From contig NC_019966.1 in NCBI RefSeq assembly GCF_000328565.1, positions 682,001-746,000 on the forward strand: DNA of 64,000 bases, in the 5' to 3' direction. The first letter of the stretch is position 1. The number at the start of each line of letters is the position of its first letter. The translations under genes and the position numbers were made by a program. Under the pieces are notes generated by a model. It was not told the origin of the DNA. It saw only the letters and a list, made by a program, of their open reading frames with translations, and searched no databases. This document shows positions 49,284 to 57,858 of this stretch, in pieces. The stretch comes from Mycobacterium sp. JS623. GTDB lineage: Bacteria; Actinomycetota; Actinomycetes; Mycobacteriales; Mycobacteriaceae.

Positions 49284-49679
49284 ATGTCACGCGTCCAACT
49301 CGCGCTCAATGTTGAGGATCTCGACGAAGCGATTGCGTTCTACTCGAAGCTGTTCAACACCGAACCGGCGAAGCGAAAGGACGGCTACGCGAACTTCGCA
49401 ATCGCCGAGCCACCGCTGAAGCTGGTGCTGCTTCAGAATCCAGGTCAGGGCGGCACAATCAACCACCTCGGTGTGGAGGTGGAGTCCAGCGACAAGGTGC
49501 ACACAGAGATTGCGCGCCTGACAGATGAGGGACTGTTCACCGAGGAGGAGATGGGCACCACGTGTTGCTTTGCCACCCAAGACAAGGTCTGGGTCACCGG
49601 ACCCGCGGGTGAGAAGTGGGAGATCTACACCGTTCTGGCGGATTCGGAAACCTTCGGTTCGACGGCATCCTGCTGCTGA
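49284..49679 (+). CDS. arsI: ArsI/CadI-family vicinal-oxygen-chelate metal-resistance protein
   Basis: 131 residues from ATG 49284 (MSRVQLALNVEDLDEAIAFY); earlier in-frame starts lie inside the operator. Glyoxalase/VOC fold with metal ligands in VQLALNV..., NHLGVEV (His about 60) and EIYTVL (Glu about 118), plus the cysteine pair TTCCFATQDKVWV for substrate. ArsI cleaves C-As bonds; CadI (Rv2641) is a cadmium/arsenic-induced relative. C-terminal STASCC adds another thiol pair. Confidence 0.9.
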   Translation: MSRVQLALNVEDLDEAIAFYSKLFNTEPAKRKDGYANFAIAEPPLKLVLLQNPGQGGTINHLGVEVESSDKVHTEIARLTDEGLFTEEEMGTTCCFATQDKVWVTGPAGEKWEIYTVLADSETFGSTASCC

Positions 49680-49684
49680 CGCCG

Positions 49685-50455
49685 GTGAACAACAGGATCA
49701 GTGCGGACCGCCGTATCGCGCGACGGCTGCTGGCTGAGTTTGTCGGGACCGGGCTACTCGTCACGGTAGTGGTCGGCTCCGGTATCGCCGCGGCACAACT
49801 CTCGCCTGACGATGTAGGCCTGCAGTTGCTCGAGAATTCGATCGCGACCGCGTTCGGGCTAGCCGTGCTGATCCTGTTGTTCGGACCGGTCTCAGGCGCG
49901 CACTTCAACCCCGTCGTCTCGGCTGCCGACTGGCTGTTGGGTCGGCGTGCCGGGACGGGCATGCGCGGCGGACATGTGTTGGCGTACACCATTGCTCAGT
50001 CATTCGGAGGCGTTGTCGGCGCGCTGTTGGCCAACCTGATGTTCGACCGTCAAGTATGGGAGATCTCGACGAAAGACCGTGTCACGACTGGACATCTGGT
50101 GGGCGAAGTCGTCGCCACCGCCGGCCTCATCGCGCTGATCTTTGCTCTCGCACGCACGGGTCGTGCAGGTCTGTCGGCGGCCTCCGTCGGCGCGTATATC
50201 GGTGCCGCATATTGGTTTACCAGCTCCACGTCATTTGCCAACCCGGCGGTCACTGTCGGCCGTGTCTTCTCTGACACTTTCGCCGGGATCGCGCCCACGT
50301 CAGCGCCTGGCTTCATCACGGCCCAAATCGTGGGCGCGTTAGTCGGCCTTGCATTAGTGGTCGCGCTCTATCCCGATGCAGAGCGGAGCGCCGACGAAGT
50401 CGTTGTGCCCCATCAGCTTTCAGCGCCCAACAGTGATTCGGAAAATGGACGATGA
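49685..50455 (+). CDS. aquaporin/MIP-family channel (AqpS-like)
   Basis: 256 residues from GTG 49685 (VNNRISADRRIARRLLAEF), 5 nt after arsI. Six TM helices plus two half-helices: first NPA position reads SGAHFNPVVSAADW (NPV), second SSTSFANPAVTVGRVFSD (NPA then selectivity-filter Arg). Between arsI and arsC and without an ArsB/Acr3 pump, it probably passes trihydroxyarsenite out of the cell down its gradient, as AqpS does in Sinorhizobium. Overlaps arsC by 4 nt. Confidence 0.88.
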   Translation: MNNRISADRRIARRLLAEFVGTGLLVTVVVGSGIAAAQLSPDDVGLQLLENSIATAFGLAVLILLFGPVSGAHFNPVVSAADWLLGRRAGTGMRGGHVLAYTIAQSFGGVVGALLANLMFDRQVWEISTKDRVTTGHLVGEVVATAGLIALIFALARTGRAGLSAASVGAYIGAAYWFTSSTSFANPAVTVGRVFSDTFAGIAPTSAPGFITAQIVGALVGLALVVALYPDAERSADEVVVPHQLSAPNSDSENGR

Positions 50456-50856
50456 CGAAACCAACGGTGTTGTTCCTCTGCACCCACAACGCGGGTCGTT
50501 CGCAGATGGCGTTGGGTTACTTCGAACGACTTGCAGGCGATACGGCGATCGCCTACTCCGGTGGATCCGAGCCCGCGGAACAGATCAATCCCGCGGCAGT
50601 TCAAGCCATGGCTGAGGTGGGCATCGACATCACCAGCCACGGGCCCAAGCGGTGGACGCAGGAGATGGTTGAAGCGGCCGATGTCGTCGTGACGATGGGG
50701 TGCGGTGACAAGTGCCCATTCGTTCCCGGACGGCGGTACGAGGATTGGGTATTGCCCGACCCGGCCGGTAAGTCGATTGACGAAGTTCGACCCATCCGAG
50801 ACGAGATTGAGAAGCACGTCCGCCACCTTTTGACTGAACTGTTTGCTGATCAATAA
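50452..50856 (+). CDS. arsC: arsenate reductase (low-molecular-weight phosphatase fold)
   Basis: 134 residues, ATG 50452. P-loop CTHNAGRSQMA (C-x5-R) at residues about 11-18, MGCGDKCPFVPGRR (Cys pair about 82-86 for disulfide relay) and DWVLPDPAGKS (catalytic Asp). Reduces As(V) to As(III) with thioredoxin or mycothiol/mycoredoxin. Translationally coupled to the aquaporin gene, which then lets As(III) out. Confidence 0.95.
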   Translation: MTKPTVLFLCTHNAGRSQMALGYFERLAGDTAIAYSGGSEPAEQINPAAVQAMAEVGIDITSHGPKRWTQEMVEAADVVVTMGCGDKCPFVPGRRYEDWVLPDPAGKSIDEVRPIRDEIEKHVRHLLTELFADQ

Positions 50857-50942
50857 TCTGCGAAAGCGTCAAATTCGCCCAAAATGGCCTGTCTTACCTG
50901 CTAGATTCACGGCACCAAGCTCAGCGAACATGGGGGACCGAC

Positions 50943-52409
50943 ATGACGGAAGTTTCGCCGAGCAAACAAGTAGCCGACGAGGTCTGCGAAGAATGTGGCT
51001 ACGAGCCGGAGCTGAAACGAACCCTTGGCTCCTTCCAGGTCTTCGCGATCTCGTTCGCATTCATCTCCGTCGCGGTCGGCATCTTCGGGACTTATGACGA
51101 TGTGCTGAAAAGCTCTGGCCCAGTGGGGATCTGGTTATGGCCGATCGTAGCGGTGGGCCAGACTTTGATCGCGCTCGTGATCGCTCAGTTCGCGGCGCGC
51201 ATCCCACTCAGTGGCTCCTCCTATCAGTGGGCGTCGCGGCTGGCCAACCCGAAGATCGGCTGGTTGTTCGGCTGGCTGAGCTTCTGCTATCTGGCGATCG
51301 GCGTGGCGACAGTCAACAACGCGCTGGCTAGCACGGCACTGATGCCACTGCTCGGCATGCCGCCGGACGATCACACCACGCGTGTGATCACGGTCGTCTT
51401 GGCGCTCATCGAGGCCGTGCTCGTCGTCGCCTCGACGCGCCTCGTCGGCCTGATCACCTCAGCCGCGGTGGGGCTCGAATTGGTCATCGTCGTCGTGTTG
51501 ACGGTCGGGCTCTTCATCGCCGTAGCGGTCACCGGCCACGGCACGGTCAGCAACCTCACCTCGCGCGGTATGACAGAGGGCGCCCCCAACTATTTCGCAA
51601 TCGGCGGCGGATTGATGGCCGCGATGATCATGGGCATCGCAACCCTCGTCGGCTTTGACGCCGCAGCGAACATGGCCGAGGAGGCCAAGAGTCCCTTCCG
51701 CAGTGTCCCGCGCGCGATCGTGGGATCCGTCGTGGCGGCCGGCGTGCTGGGTCTGGTATTCGCGGTCGCGCTGACCATCGCGATGGACGACATCCCCCGG
51801 GCGACCGCCACAGATTCGCCGGTTGCGTTGATCTTGCGCGATCAGCTCGGTCCAGTGGTGGAGCGATCGCTTTTGGTTGCGATCGTGTTCGCATTCTTCG
51901 GTGCCGGGTTGGTGACCGTGGCCACTTGCTCCCGGATGGTGTTCGCGATGGCGCGCGACGAACGATTCCCTGCACACCAGCTGATGCGTCGGGTCAGCCC
52001 GCGTACGAAGACACCGATTCCGGCGACCATTTTGCCTGTCGGCGTGGCGGTCGTTTTGATGGCCGCGCTGCCCGGTGACGCACTGCTGGAAATGCTCACG
52101 GTGGGTGGGCTCATCGGGGCGGTACTCTACGGCGCGATCATCGTGCTGTATCTCGCGGTACGGAAAGGGCTGGGACACCAGCAGGACGCGTTCGATCTCG
52201 GGCGCTTCGAAATGCCCGTCGCGGTCGCCGCGCTGGTGTGGTCGGGGGTCGTGGTGTTCGTGCTCGTGTCGCCGCCAGAGGCCTTGGTTGATGTCATGAT
52301 CTCGGTCGGCATCTTGCTCCTGGGCGGGGTGTACCTCGCCTATCTATTTGTCACCAACCGCGAAGTGCTGGAGACCGAGCCGGGCGAAGCTGATGTCTTC
52401 AAGCACTGA
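50943..52409 (+). CDS. APC-superfamily amino acid/amine permease
   Basis: 488 residues, ATG 50943 with GGGGGA upstream. About 12 TM segments. N-terminal cytoplasmic part with a CEECGYEPELKRTLGSFQVF stretch, then GTYDDVLKSSGPVGIWLWP, SGSSYQWASRLANPKIGWLFG (APC signature) and FDAAANMAEEAKSPFRSVPRA. Similar to bacterial amino-acid/GABA or amine permeases. Its stop lies 17 nt inside the next gene, so it feeds the flavoenzyme operon. Confidence 0.9.
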   Translation: MTEVSPSKQVADEVCEECGYEPELKRTLGSFQVFAISFAFISVAVGIFGTYDDVLKSSGPVGIWLWPIVAVGQTLIALVIAQFAARIPLSGSSYQWASRLANPKIGWLFGWLSFCYLAIGVATVNNALASTALMPLLGMPPDDHTTRVITVVLALIEAVLVVASTRLVGLITSAAVGLELVIVVVLTVGLFIAVAVTGHGTVSNLTSRGMTEGAPNYFAIGGGLMAAMIMGIATLVGFDAAANMAEEAKSPFRSVPRAIVGSVVAAGVLGLVFAVALTIAMDDIPRATATDSPVALILRDQLGPVVERSLLVAIVFAFFGAGLVTVATCSRMVFAMARDERFPAHQLMRRVSPRTKTPIPATILPVGVAVVLMAALPGDALLEMLTVGGLIGAVLYGAIIVLYLAVRKGLGHQQDAFDLGRFEMPVAVAALVWSGVVVFVLVSPPEALVDVMISVGILLLGGVYLAYLFVTNREVLETEPGEADVFKH

Positions 52410-53787
52410 CCGGGCCGTTGCCGCTGCGACCTCCCAGCTAACGGGCAGGGTTGTGCGGCAGGGAGATTCGGGCTACGACGCGGCACGGACCGGCTACAAC
52501 CAATTGTTCTCTCACCATCCCGAGGCAATCGTGTTCTGCGCCGACACGCAAGATGCGGTCAACGCCCTGGCCTGGGCGCGACTGAACGGTGTGCCCGTCC
52601 GGGTGCGCAGCGGCCGGCACTGTCTCGAGGGTTGGTCCGCCGTGGACGACGGGCTCGTCATCGACGTGAGCGAGATGAAGTCGGTCGAAATCGACTCAGC
52701 TGCAAGGACTGTCAACGTTGGCGCTGGTGTCAACCAGTTGGAAGCGGTGACAGCACTCGGCAAGGCGGGCTATGCCGCGCCGACCGGGACCGAAGGGACG
52801 GTGGGGCTTGTCGGTGCGACGCTCGGCGGTGGGTTCGGGCTGCTCACCCGCAATTTCGGCATGGCATCGGACAATCTCGTCTCGGCAGAGGTCGTCGTGG
52901 CGTGCGCCGACGGTGGAGCAACGGCGTTCATCGCCGATGAACAGAAAAACCAAGAACTGCTCTGGGCGTTACGTGGCGCCGGCAACGGCAATTTTGGCAT
53001 TGTCACGTCACTCACGTACAGGATCTATCCGCTGACGCAGGCCATCTATGTCGTGGCGAGCTGGCCTGGGCTGGAAGACCTTCAGGGGGTCTTCGACGTC
53101 TGGCAGCGTTGCGCTCCGTACTCGGCGAATAGGCTCACCAGCCAACTCGAAATACACCGCGACGAGACCCAGCTGATCGGTGTGCTCGTCGGCGGGTCGG
53201 AGGCCGAAGCACTGAAGATGTTGGCACCGATCTTGTCCGTCGGTAAGCCTGATGTCGTCGCGACGAACGGGAGCTGGGCCGAGATATATGCGGGATTCCA
53301 GATCCCCGCCGCCGACGAAGCGGCGAACTGGAAGTTCTTGTCTCAATTCATTTATGACCCGTTTCCGCCAGCCGCCGTTGAGGTCATTGGAGCGCTCATG
53401 TCGAACGCGCCCACGTCCGACTGCAACTACTTCACCAACGCGTTCGGCGGAGCCGTCAAGACGAGCGAACCCGCCGGGGGCTCGGCCTTCGCGCATCGCA
53501 ATGCGCTCTTCTACGCCGAGCCCGGCGCAGGTTGGGGTACTCGCGGTGGGATCCCTGCATCGGCCGACCCGCTGACGGCGAAGTGTCACAGCTGGATCGC
53601 AGAGTTCGGAGAAGCGTTGCAGCCCTATGTGGACGGCGCCTACATCAACGTGCCGAACGCCGGCATGTCGGGCTGGGAGGCAGCGTATTGGGGCCCCAAC
53701 GTTGACCGTCTGCGCGCCGTCAAGGCGAAGTACGACGCTGAAAAGGTATTTGACTACGAACAAGGCGTTCCGCTCTTCACCGGCTGA
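52393..53787 (+). CDS. FAD-linked oxidase, berberine-bridge-enzyme family
   Basis: 464 residues from ATG 52393 (MSSSTDRAVAAATSQLTG). The FAD_binding_4 domain has the His-flavin attachment segment VRVRSGRHCLEGWSA (His about 68); the usual second Cys attachment (GTC...) is replaced by TGTEGTVGLVGATLGGGFG, so flavin is likely linked through His only. C-terminal berberine-bridge motif YINVPNAGMSGWEAAYWGPN. Oxidises an alcohol, amine or sugar; substrate unknown. Overlaps the permease gene by 17 nt, suggesting uptake and oxidation of the same compound. Confidence 0.9.
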   Translation: MSSSTDRAVAAATSQLTGRVVRQGDSGYDAARTGYNQLFSHHPEAIVFCADTQDAVNALAWARLNGVPVRVRSGRHCLEGWSAVDDGLVIDVSEMKSVEIDSAARTVNVGAGVNQLEAVTALGKAGYAAPTGTEGTVGLVGATLGGGFGLLTRNFGMASDNLVSAEVVVACADGGATAFIADEQKNQELLWALRGAGNGNFGIVTSLTYRIYPLTQAIYVVASWPGLEDLQGVFDVWQRCAPYSANRLTSQLEIHRDETQLIGVLVGGSEAEALKMLAPILSVGKPDVVATNGSWAEIYAGFQIPAADEAANWKFLSQFIYDPFPPAAVEVIGALMSNAPTSDCNYFTNAFGGAVKTSEPAGGSAFAHRNALFYAEPGAGWGTRGGIPASADPLTAKCHSWIAEFGEALQPYVDGAYINVPNAGMSGWEAAYWGPNVDRLRAVKAKYDAEKVFDYEQGVPLFTG

Positions 53788-53836
53788 GCGATACTGGCCC
53801 GTTTAATACGCCCTGCTTCGCGGTATTCATGGACCG

Positions 53837-54697
53837 ATGAACGTGACGACCAAAGCCGTCGACTGGTTGGTCAACCCACCGCGAATATCGGATCCGGGAC
53901 GACTCCGGGCCGCGGTGTCGGGCAAGACGGTGCTAGTCACCGGCGCCTCATACGGGCTGGGTCATGCCACGGCAATCAAGCTTGCCGCCGCCGGGGCAAC
54001 GGTGTTGGCGGTCGCGCGGTCGGCGGACGAGCTCAACAAATTGGCCGCATCGATCACCGGGCAGGGCGAGCACGCCGTCGCATTACCCGCAGATCTCACC
54101 GATGAAGCCGCCGTCGCCTCGTTGGCGGAGCGCATTCTCGAGGCGCACGGTCCGCCGGACATCTTAGTGAGTAACGCAGGCAAATCGATTCGGCGACCGC
54201 TGGACCAGCAGTATGGCCGGCTTCACGACTTCGATCGCACGATCGGGATCAATTACCTCGGCCCAATCCATCTGTTGCTTGGGCTACTTCCGGCGATGCG
54301 GCAGCGCGGTAGCGGGCACATCGTGAACATCTCGAGCGTCGGTGTTCGGGTGCCCCCCGGTCCACGTTGGGGCGCATACCAAGCCTCCAAGGGGGCATTC
54401 GACATGTGGCTGCGCAGCGTTGCACCGGAGCTGCACGCCGACGGAGTGGACGTCACGTCGATCTATATGGCGTTGATCCACACCCGGATGACCGAGCCGA
54501 CCGAAAGCCTGCGAAACGTGCCCGGCCTGTATCCCGATCAAGCCGCCGACATCGTCGCACGCGCAATCATCAAGCGGCCGAGGACCATCGCACCGTGGTG
54601 GGTGTGGCCGGCCGAGCTCACCACGGTCTTCCTCCGCGCACCCGTGGAGCGCGCGGCACAGGTCTGGTACCGCCGCACCCGGGAATCCGACAAATGA
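53837..54697 (+). CDS. short-chain dehydrogenase/reductase
   Basis: 286 residues, ATG 53837. Cofactor motif TGASYGLGHA (about 36), SNAGKSIRRPL (about 111), active-site NISSVG and YQASKGAFDMW (about 175). It is paralogous to the SDR at 384-1262 (shared NAG-[KR]-SIRRPL and similar C-terminus) and, like that gene, directly precedes a fadD (ATGA overlap). Probably a lipid or steroid ketone reductase. Confidence 0.9.
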   Translation: MNVTTKAVDWLVNPPRISDPGRLRAAVSGKTVLVTGASYGLGHATAIKLAAAGATVLAVARSADELNKLAASITGQGEHAVALPADLTDEAAVASLAERILEAHGPPDILVSNAGKSIRRPLDQQYGRLHDFDRTIGINYLGPIHLLLGLLPAMRQRGSGHIVNISSVGVRVPPGPRWGAYQASKGAFDMWLRSVAPELHADGVDVTSIYMALIHTRMTEPTESLRNVPGLYPDQAADIVARAIIKRPRTIAPWWVWPAELTTVFLRAPVERAAQVWYRRTRESDK

Positions 54698-56283
54698 TGA
54701 CCGACCACATTTTGTCGACGGCCGCTCGGGCGCTGCTGCGTTCTCGATTGATGTCGCCGCCGAGTCCGCGTGGGTTACTCGGTGTCGTTCACGCCGCCGT
54801 TCGAGGTGGTACTAATCCGTTCACTTTGTTGGCGGTCTCAGCGGCGCGATGGCCTGATCGGCCCGCTTTGGTCGACGAGGACGGCCCGATCAGTTATCGC
54901 GAATTACAGTCGCGGACTGAAACACTCGCCGTTGAGCTGCGTGCACGGGGTGTCGAAGCGGGCCATGCGGTTGGCATTCTGTGCCGCAATGGGCGCGGGT
55001 TCGTGACAGCGGTCTTCGCGACCGCCATGGTGGGCGCCGACGTCGTGCTTCTCAACACCGACTTTCGCGCTCAAGCCCTCGCAGCGGCTCTAAGCACGCA
55101 TGAGGTCACTGCGGTCGTGTGTGACGACGAGTTCGGGGAGACCGCCAGCGCGGCAGGGAACGTTACAGTCATCGATCCCGCGACGGCCCAACCGTGCCAC
55201 GGCGGCTCACGCCCGAAGGTGGCGCGCGGCGGCCGCATCGTGCTCTTGACATCCGGCACGACAGGCACACCGAAGGGCGTGCCCCGCAAGCCGAAGATCG
55301 GTTCGGCACTCGGCGTCGGTGCCACGATTCTGGACCGCACGGGCTTGCGGATCCGCTCGCGAATATCAGTGGCAGTACCGATGTTTCACGGCTTGGGCTT
55401 CGGCATGCTGATCCTGACGATCGGGTTGGGCGGCACCGCTTTGACGTTGCGCCGATTCGACGCCGAACAGACGCTGGCGCAGGCATCGCAATGGCGTGCT
55501 GACGCCTTCACTGCCGTGCCCGTCATGCTCGCCCGCATCCTTGATCTGCCCGACGAGGTGCGGTTGCGAAACCCATTGCCGTCGCTGCGGGTGGTGATTT
55601 CAAGCGGTGCGCGCCTGGATCCTACGCTGGCTCAACGCTTTACGGAGACCTACGGCGATGTCATCTACAACGGCTACGGTTCGTCCGAGGTCGGGATCGG
55701 CGCGCTCGCAACGCCGGCCGACTTGCGTGAGGCGCCCGAGACCGTTGGCAGGCCAGTTGCCGGCTGCCCCGTCGCCATCCTCGACGACGGCGGCAGACAC
55801 GTCAAAGTCGGTGTCACCGGGCGCATCTTCGTCGGCGGCGATCTGACCTTCGACTCCTACACAGGCGGCGTGACGAAAGATACCGTCGGCGACATGATGG
55901 ACACCGGAGACATGGGTTACTTCGATGAAGCCGGCCGGTTGTTCATCGTCGGCCGCGAAGACGACATGATCGTTTCCGGCGGCGAGAACGTCTACCCTCG
56001 CGCAGTCGAGAACGCGCTCGCCGAACATCCGGACGTCGCCGACAATGCGGTGATCGGCGTTGCCGATCCGGACTACGGGGAACGGCTGGCCGCATACGTG
56101 GTGCCACAGACCACCATCGACGAAGCCGAGTTGCGAGAGTACTTGAAAAACAAAGTTTCTCGCTTCGAACAACCACGCGACATTCAGATCGTCGAGCGCA
56201 TCCCTCGTAACCCGGCGGGCAAGGTTCTGCGAAACGAGCTGACAGAGGAGCGGGACACAGGCGGCGCTACGGGTCGTCGATGA
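54694..56283 (+). CDS. acyl-CoA synthetase (FadD12-like)
   Basis: 529 residues; ATG 54694 overlaps the SDR stop. The N-terminal 45 residues (LSTAARALLRSRLMSPPSPRG) are typical of FadD12-like ligases. P-loop LLTSGTTGTPKGVPR (about 185), NGYGSSEVGIGALA (about 325), DTGDMGYFDEAGRLFIVGREDDMIVSGGENVYP in parts (about 405-430), catalytic Lys in NPAGKVLRNEL. ANL superfamily. The 3' end past the stop contains a coherent out-of-frame stretch (VVDDLIAVDDGLPRWRD) that may be a remnant of another gene. Confidence 0.9.
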   Translation: MMTDHILSTAARALLRSRLMSPPSPRGLLGVVHAAVRGGTNPFTLLAVSAARWPDRPALVDEDGPISYRELQSRTETLAVELRARGVEAGHAVGILCRNGRGFVTAVFATAMVGADVVLLNTDFRAQALAAALSTHEVTAVVCDDEFGETASAAGNVTVIDPATAQPCHGGSRPKVARGGRIVLLTSGTTGTPKGVPRKPKIGSALGVGATILDRTGLRIRSRISVAVPMFHGLGFGMLILTIGLGGTALTLRRFDAEQTLAQASQWRADAFTAVPVMLARILDLPDEVRLRNPLPSLRVVISSGARLDPTLAQRFTETYGDVIYNGYGSSEVGIGALATPADLREAPETVGRPVAGCPVAILDDGGRHVKVGVTGRIFVGGDLTFDSYTGGVTKDTVGDMMDTGDMGYFDEAGRLFIVGREDDMIVSGGENVYPRAVENALAEHPDVADNAVIGVADPDYGERLAAYVVPQTTIDEAELREYLKNKVSRFEQPRDIQIVERIPRNPAGKVLRNELTEERDTGGATGRR

Positions 56284-56387
56284 CCTGATCGCGGTCGACG
56301 ACGGATTGCCGCGGTGGCGCGACCCGATCCTCAATGCACTGCCGGACTGACTCCTCGCCCTCGCTGACGAGCATCGCTTCGATGTCG

Positions 56388-56561
56388 TCAGCCTCCGAAA
56401 TCGTGAGCCTCGTCGTATCCGTAGTCGCCGCCGGGGTCGGGATTCACCCGGGGGGCGTCGACGCGATGGGCCACCGGCGTTGTCGCTGTCGGTTGCGCCA
56501 GCGCGTCGTGTGCCTCGTCGTACTCGTAGTCATGGCCTGGGCCGCTGCAGTTCTCTGTCAT
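56388..56561 (-). CDS. 57-residue acidic protein with repeated DY-x-YDEAHD motif
   Basis: ATG 56561 with GGAGGTGG directly upstream; stop at 56388. Begins MTENCSGPGHDYEYDEAHD, ends GGDYGYDEAHDFGG. The nonapeptide DYEYDEAHD / DYGYDEAHD occurs twice, separated by a Pro/Thr/Val linker. No signal peptide. Repeat plus ribosome-binding site make chance unlikely, although no family is recognised. The motif is rich in Asp, Glu and His and could bind metal ions. It is transcribed after the cutinase gene on the same strand. Confidence 0.7.
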   Translation of the reverse strand: MTENCSGPGHDYEYDEAHDALAQPTATTPVAHRVDAPRVNPDPGGDYGYDEAHDFGG

Positions 56562-56646
56562 CCACCACCTCCATCGATGGAGTCATTGGCTGCAGAGAAT
56601 TATCCGCCCGATCCGAGACCGGCGCCATCGCTGACGGCCGCGTCTG

Positions 56647-57585
56647 TCAGGTGGGCCCGATGACGTGGCATACGGTGTCGCACCGCATCAACGTCCCTGG
56701 CGTCAGTGGTCGAAGCGCGTTGAAGGGCGGTGGGGCTGGCGCGTCCGGGTCGGCGGGTGGGGGAGCGGGCGCAGGTGCTTGCGGAGGTGCTGTGGGAGGA
56801 GGCGCCTGCGGTGGCGCGGCAGTTGCGGGCGCCAGCGGCGCTGCGGCACGAACGGCCGGCGATTGTGGGGACGCGGCAGCAGCGGGTGCCTGCGGGGGCG
56901 CCGCGGGGCCCAACGCGGCCAAGGCTCGATTCGCGGTGAAAGTCGCTGCCTCGTCGGTCATCCCGGTTTCGGCGTACAGGGTGTGGGCGTTGAAGTCCCG
57001 ACCGCTTGAACAAACGAAGTCGTCGGGGACACAGAGCTCGATCGTCTTGCCCGCGTACGCCGGGCCGACGTTGACCTGCGGCTGCTTGATGGCTCCCATG
57101 AACCGGGCATTCGGCTTTCCGAACAGGGCGACGGCCGCGACATGGTTGGCCACGTCGAGTGGCATCGGGTTGGGCACTCCGTCGGGCGCACCGTCGGGTA
57201 TCACGTTCGACGTGACAAAGCCCATCACAGCCGCACCTTGGGAGAACCCGCCAAGCACCATCTTGGTGTTGGGACAGTTGGCCGCGGTCGACTCGACATG
57301 TGCGCTCGCGTCCCTGACGCCGTCGAGTGCCGTTGGGAAGTCGATGGTGGCCGGATAGTCGACCGGATACACCGTCATCGATCTGGTTCCGACTCGTGCG
57401 CGCAGGGCATCCACGAATGCCTGTCCAGTAGGACCAACACCGGGATCCTCTGTGGTTCCGCGGGCGAACACGACCTCGATATCGGGGCAAGGTTGAGCGA
57501 ACGCGGACGGGACGATTGCAGTTACCGGCACTGACGCCGCTATCGCCGCGGTACCAACCAAAACAGCGATACGGCGTGCCCTCAC
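56647..57585 (-). CDS. cutinase-family esterase with proline/alanine-rich C-terminus
   Basis: 312 residues, GTG 57585 (VRARRIAVLVGTAAIAAS); a longer frame begins at 57636. Signal peptide to about residue 31 (PSAFA|QPC). Cutinase domain: FARGTTEDPGVGPTG, nucleophile LGGFSQGAAV (Ser about 108), CVPDDFVCSSGRDFN (Asp) and AHTLYAETG (His). Unusual tail from about 225: long Ala/Pro-rich linker (APPQAPPPTAPPQAPAPAPPP) then a short conserved ending. Secreted; hydrolyses esters or phospholipids. Pro-Ala tails occur in mycobacterial cell-wall proteins. Confidence 0.9.
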   Translation of the reverse strand: MRARRIAVLVGTAAIAASVPVTAIVPSAFAQPCPDIEVVFARGTTEDPGVGPTGQAFVDALRARVGTRSMTVYPVDYPATIDFPTALDGVRDASAHVESTAANCPNTKMVLGGFSQGAAVMGFVTSNVIPDGAPDGVPNPMPLDVANHVAAVALFGKPNARFMGAIKQPQVNVGPAYAGKTIELCVPDDFVCSSGRDFNAHTLYAETGMTDEAATFTANRALAALGPAAPPQAPAAAASPQSPAVRAAAPLAPATAAPPQAPPPTAPPQAPAPAPPPADPDAPAPPPFNALRPLTPGTLMRCDTVCHVIGPT

Positions 57586-57858
57586 CGCGCAATGTTGACA
57601 CACCTCGACGACGTCGGCGATTCGCAGATCAAACAAGCGATGAACGCCGCATGAATGAACGGCTTACCGCCGTTGGCGTTTCACGTGAGCGTGCTACTCG
57701 AACCCGGATACGGCGGTGCGGTGATCACACCGGCAGCCGGGGGGTCAGCTGCACTGTGGCTGAGGCCACTGCTGCACGCTGCCTAGTGATGCCGTCACCG
57801 CGCGGAGCGAGTCGATCGACGCTGTGAGAGACTTTCAGGGACATGGGGGAGTGAAATC

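Noticed and set aside
56247..56350. Coherent out-of-frame stretch (VVDDLIAVDDGLPRWRDPIL) across the FadD stop
   Set aside because: It is short and without a start; it may be the end of a lost gene or a frameshifted FadD tail. Not enough to call.
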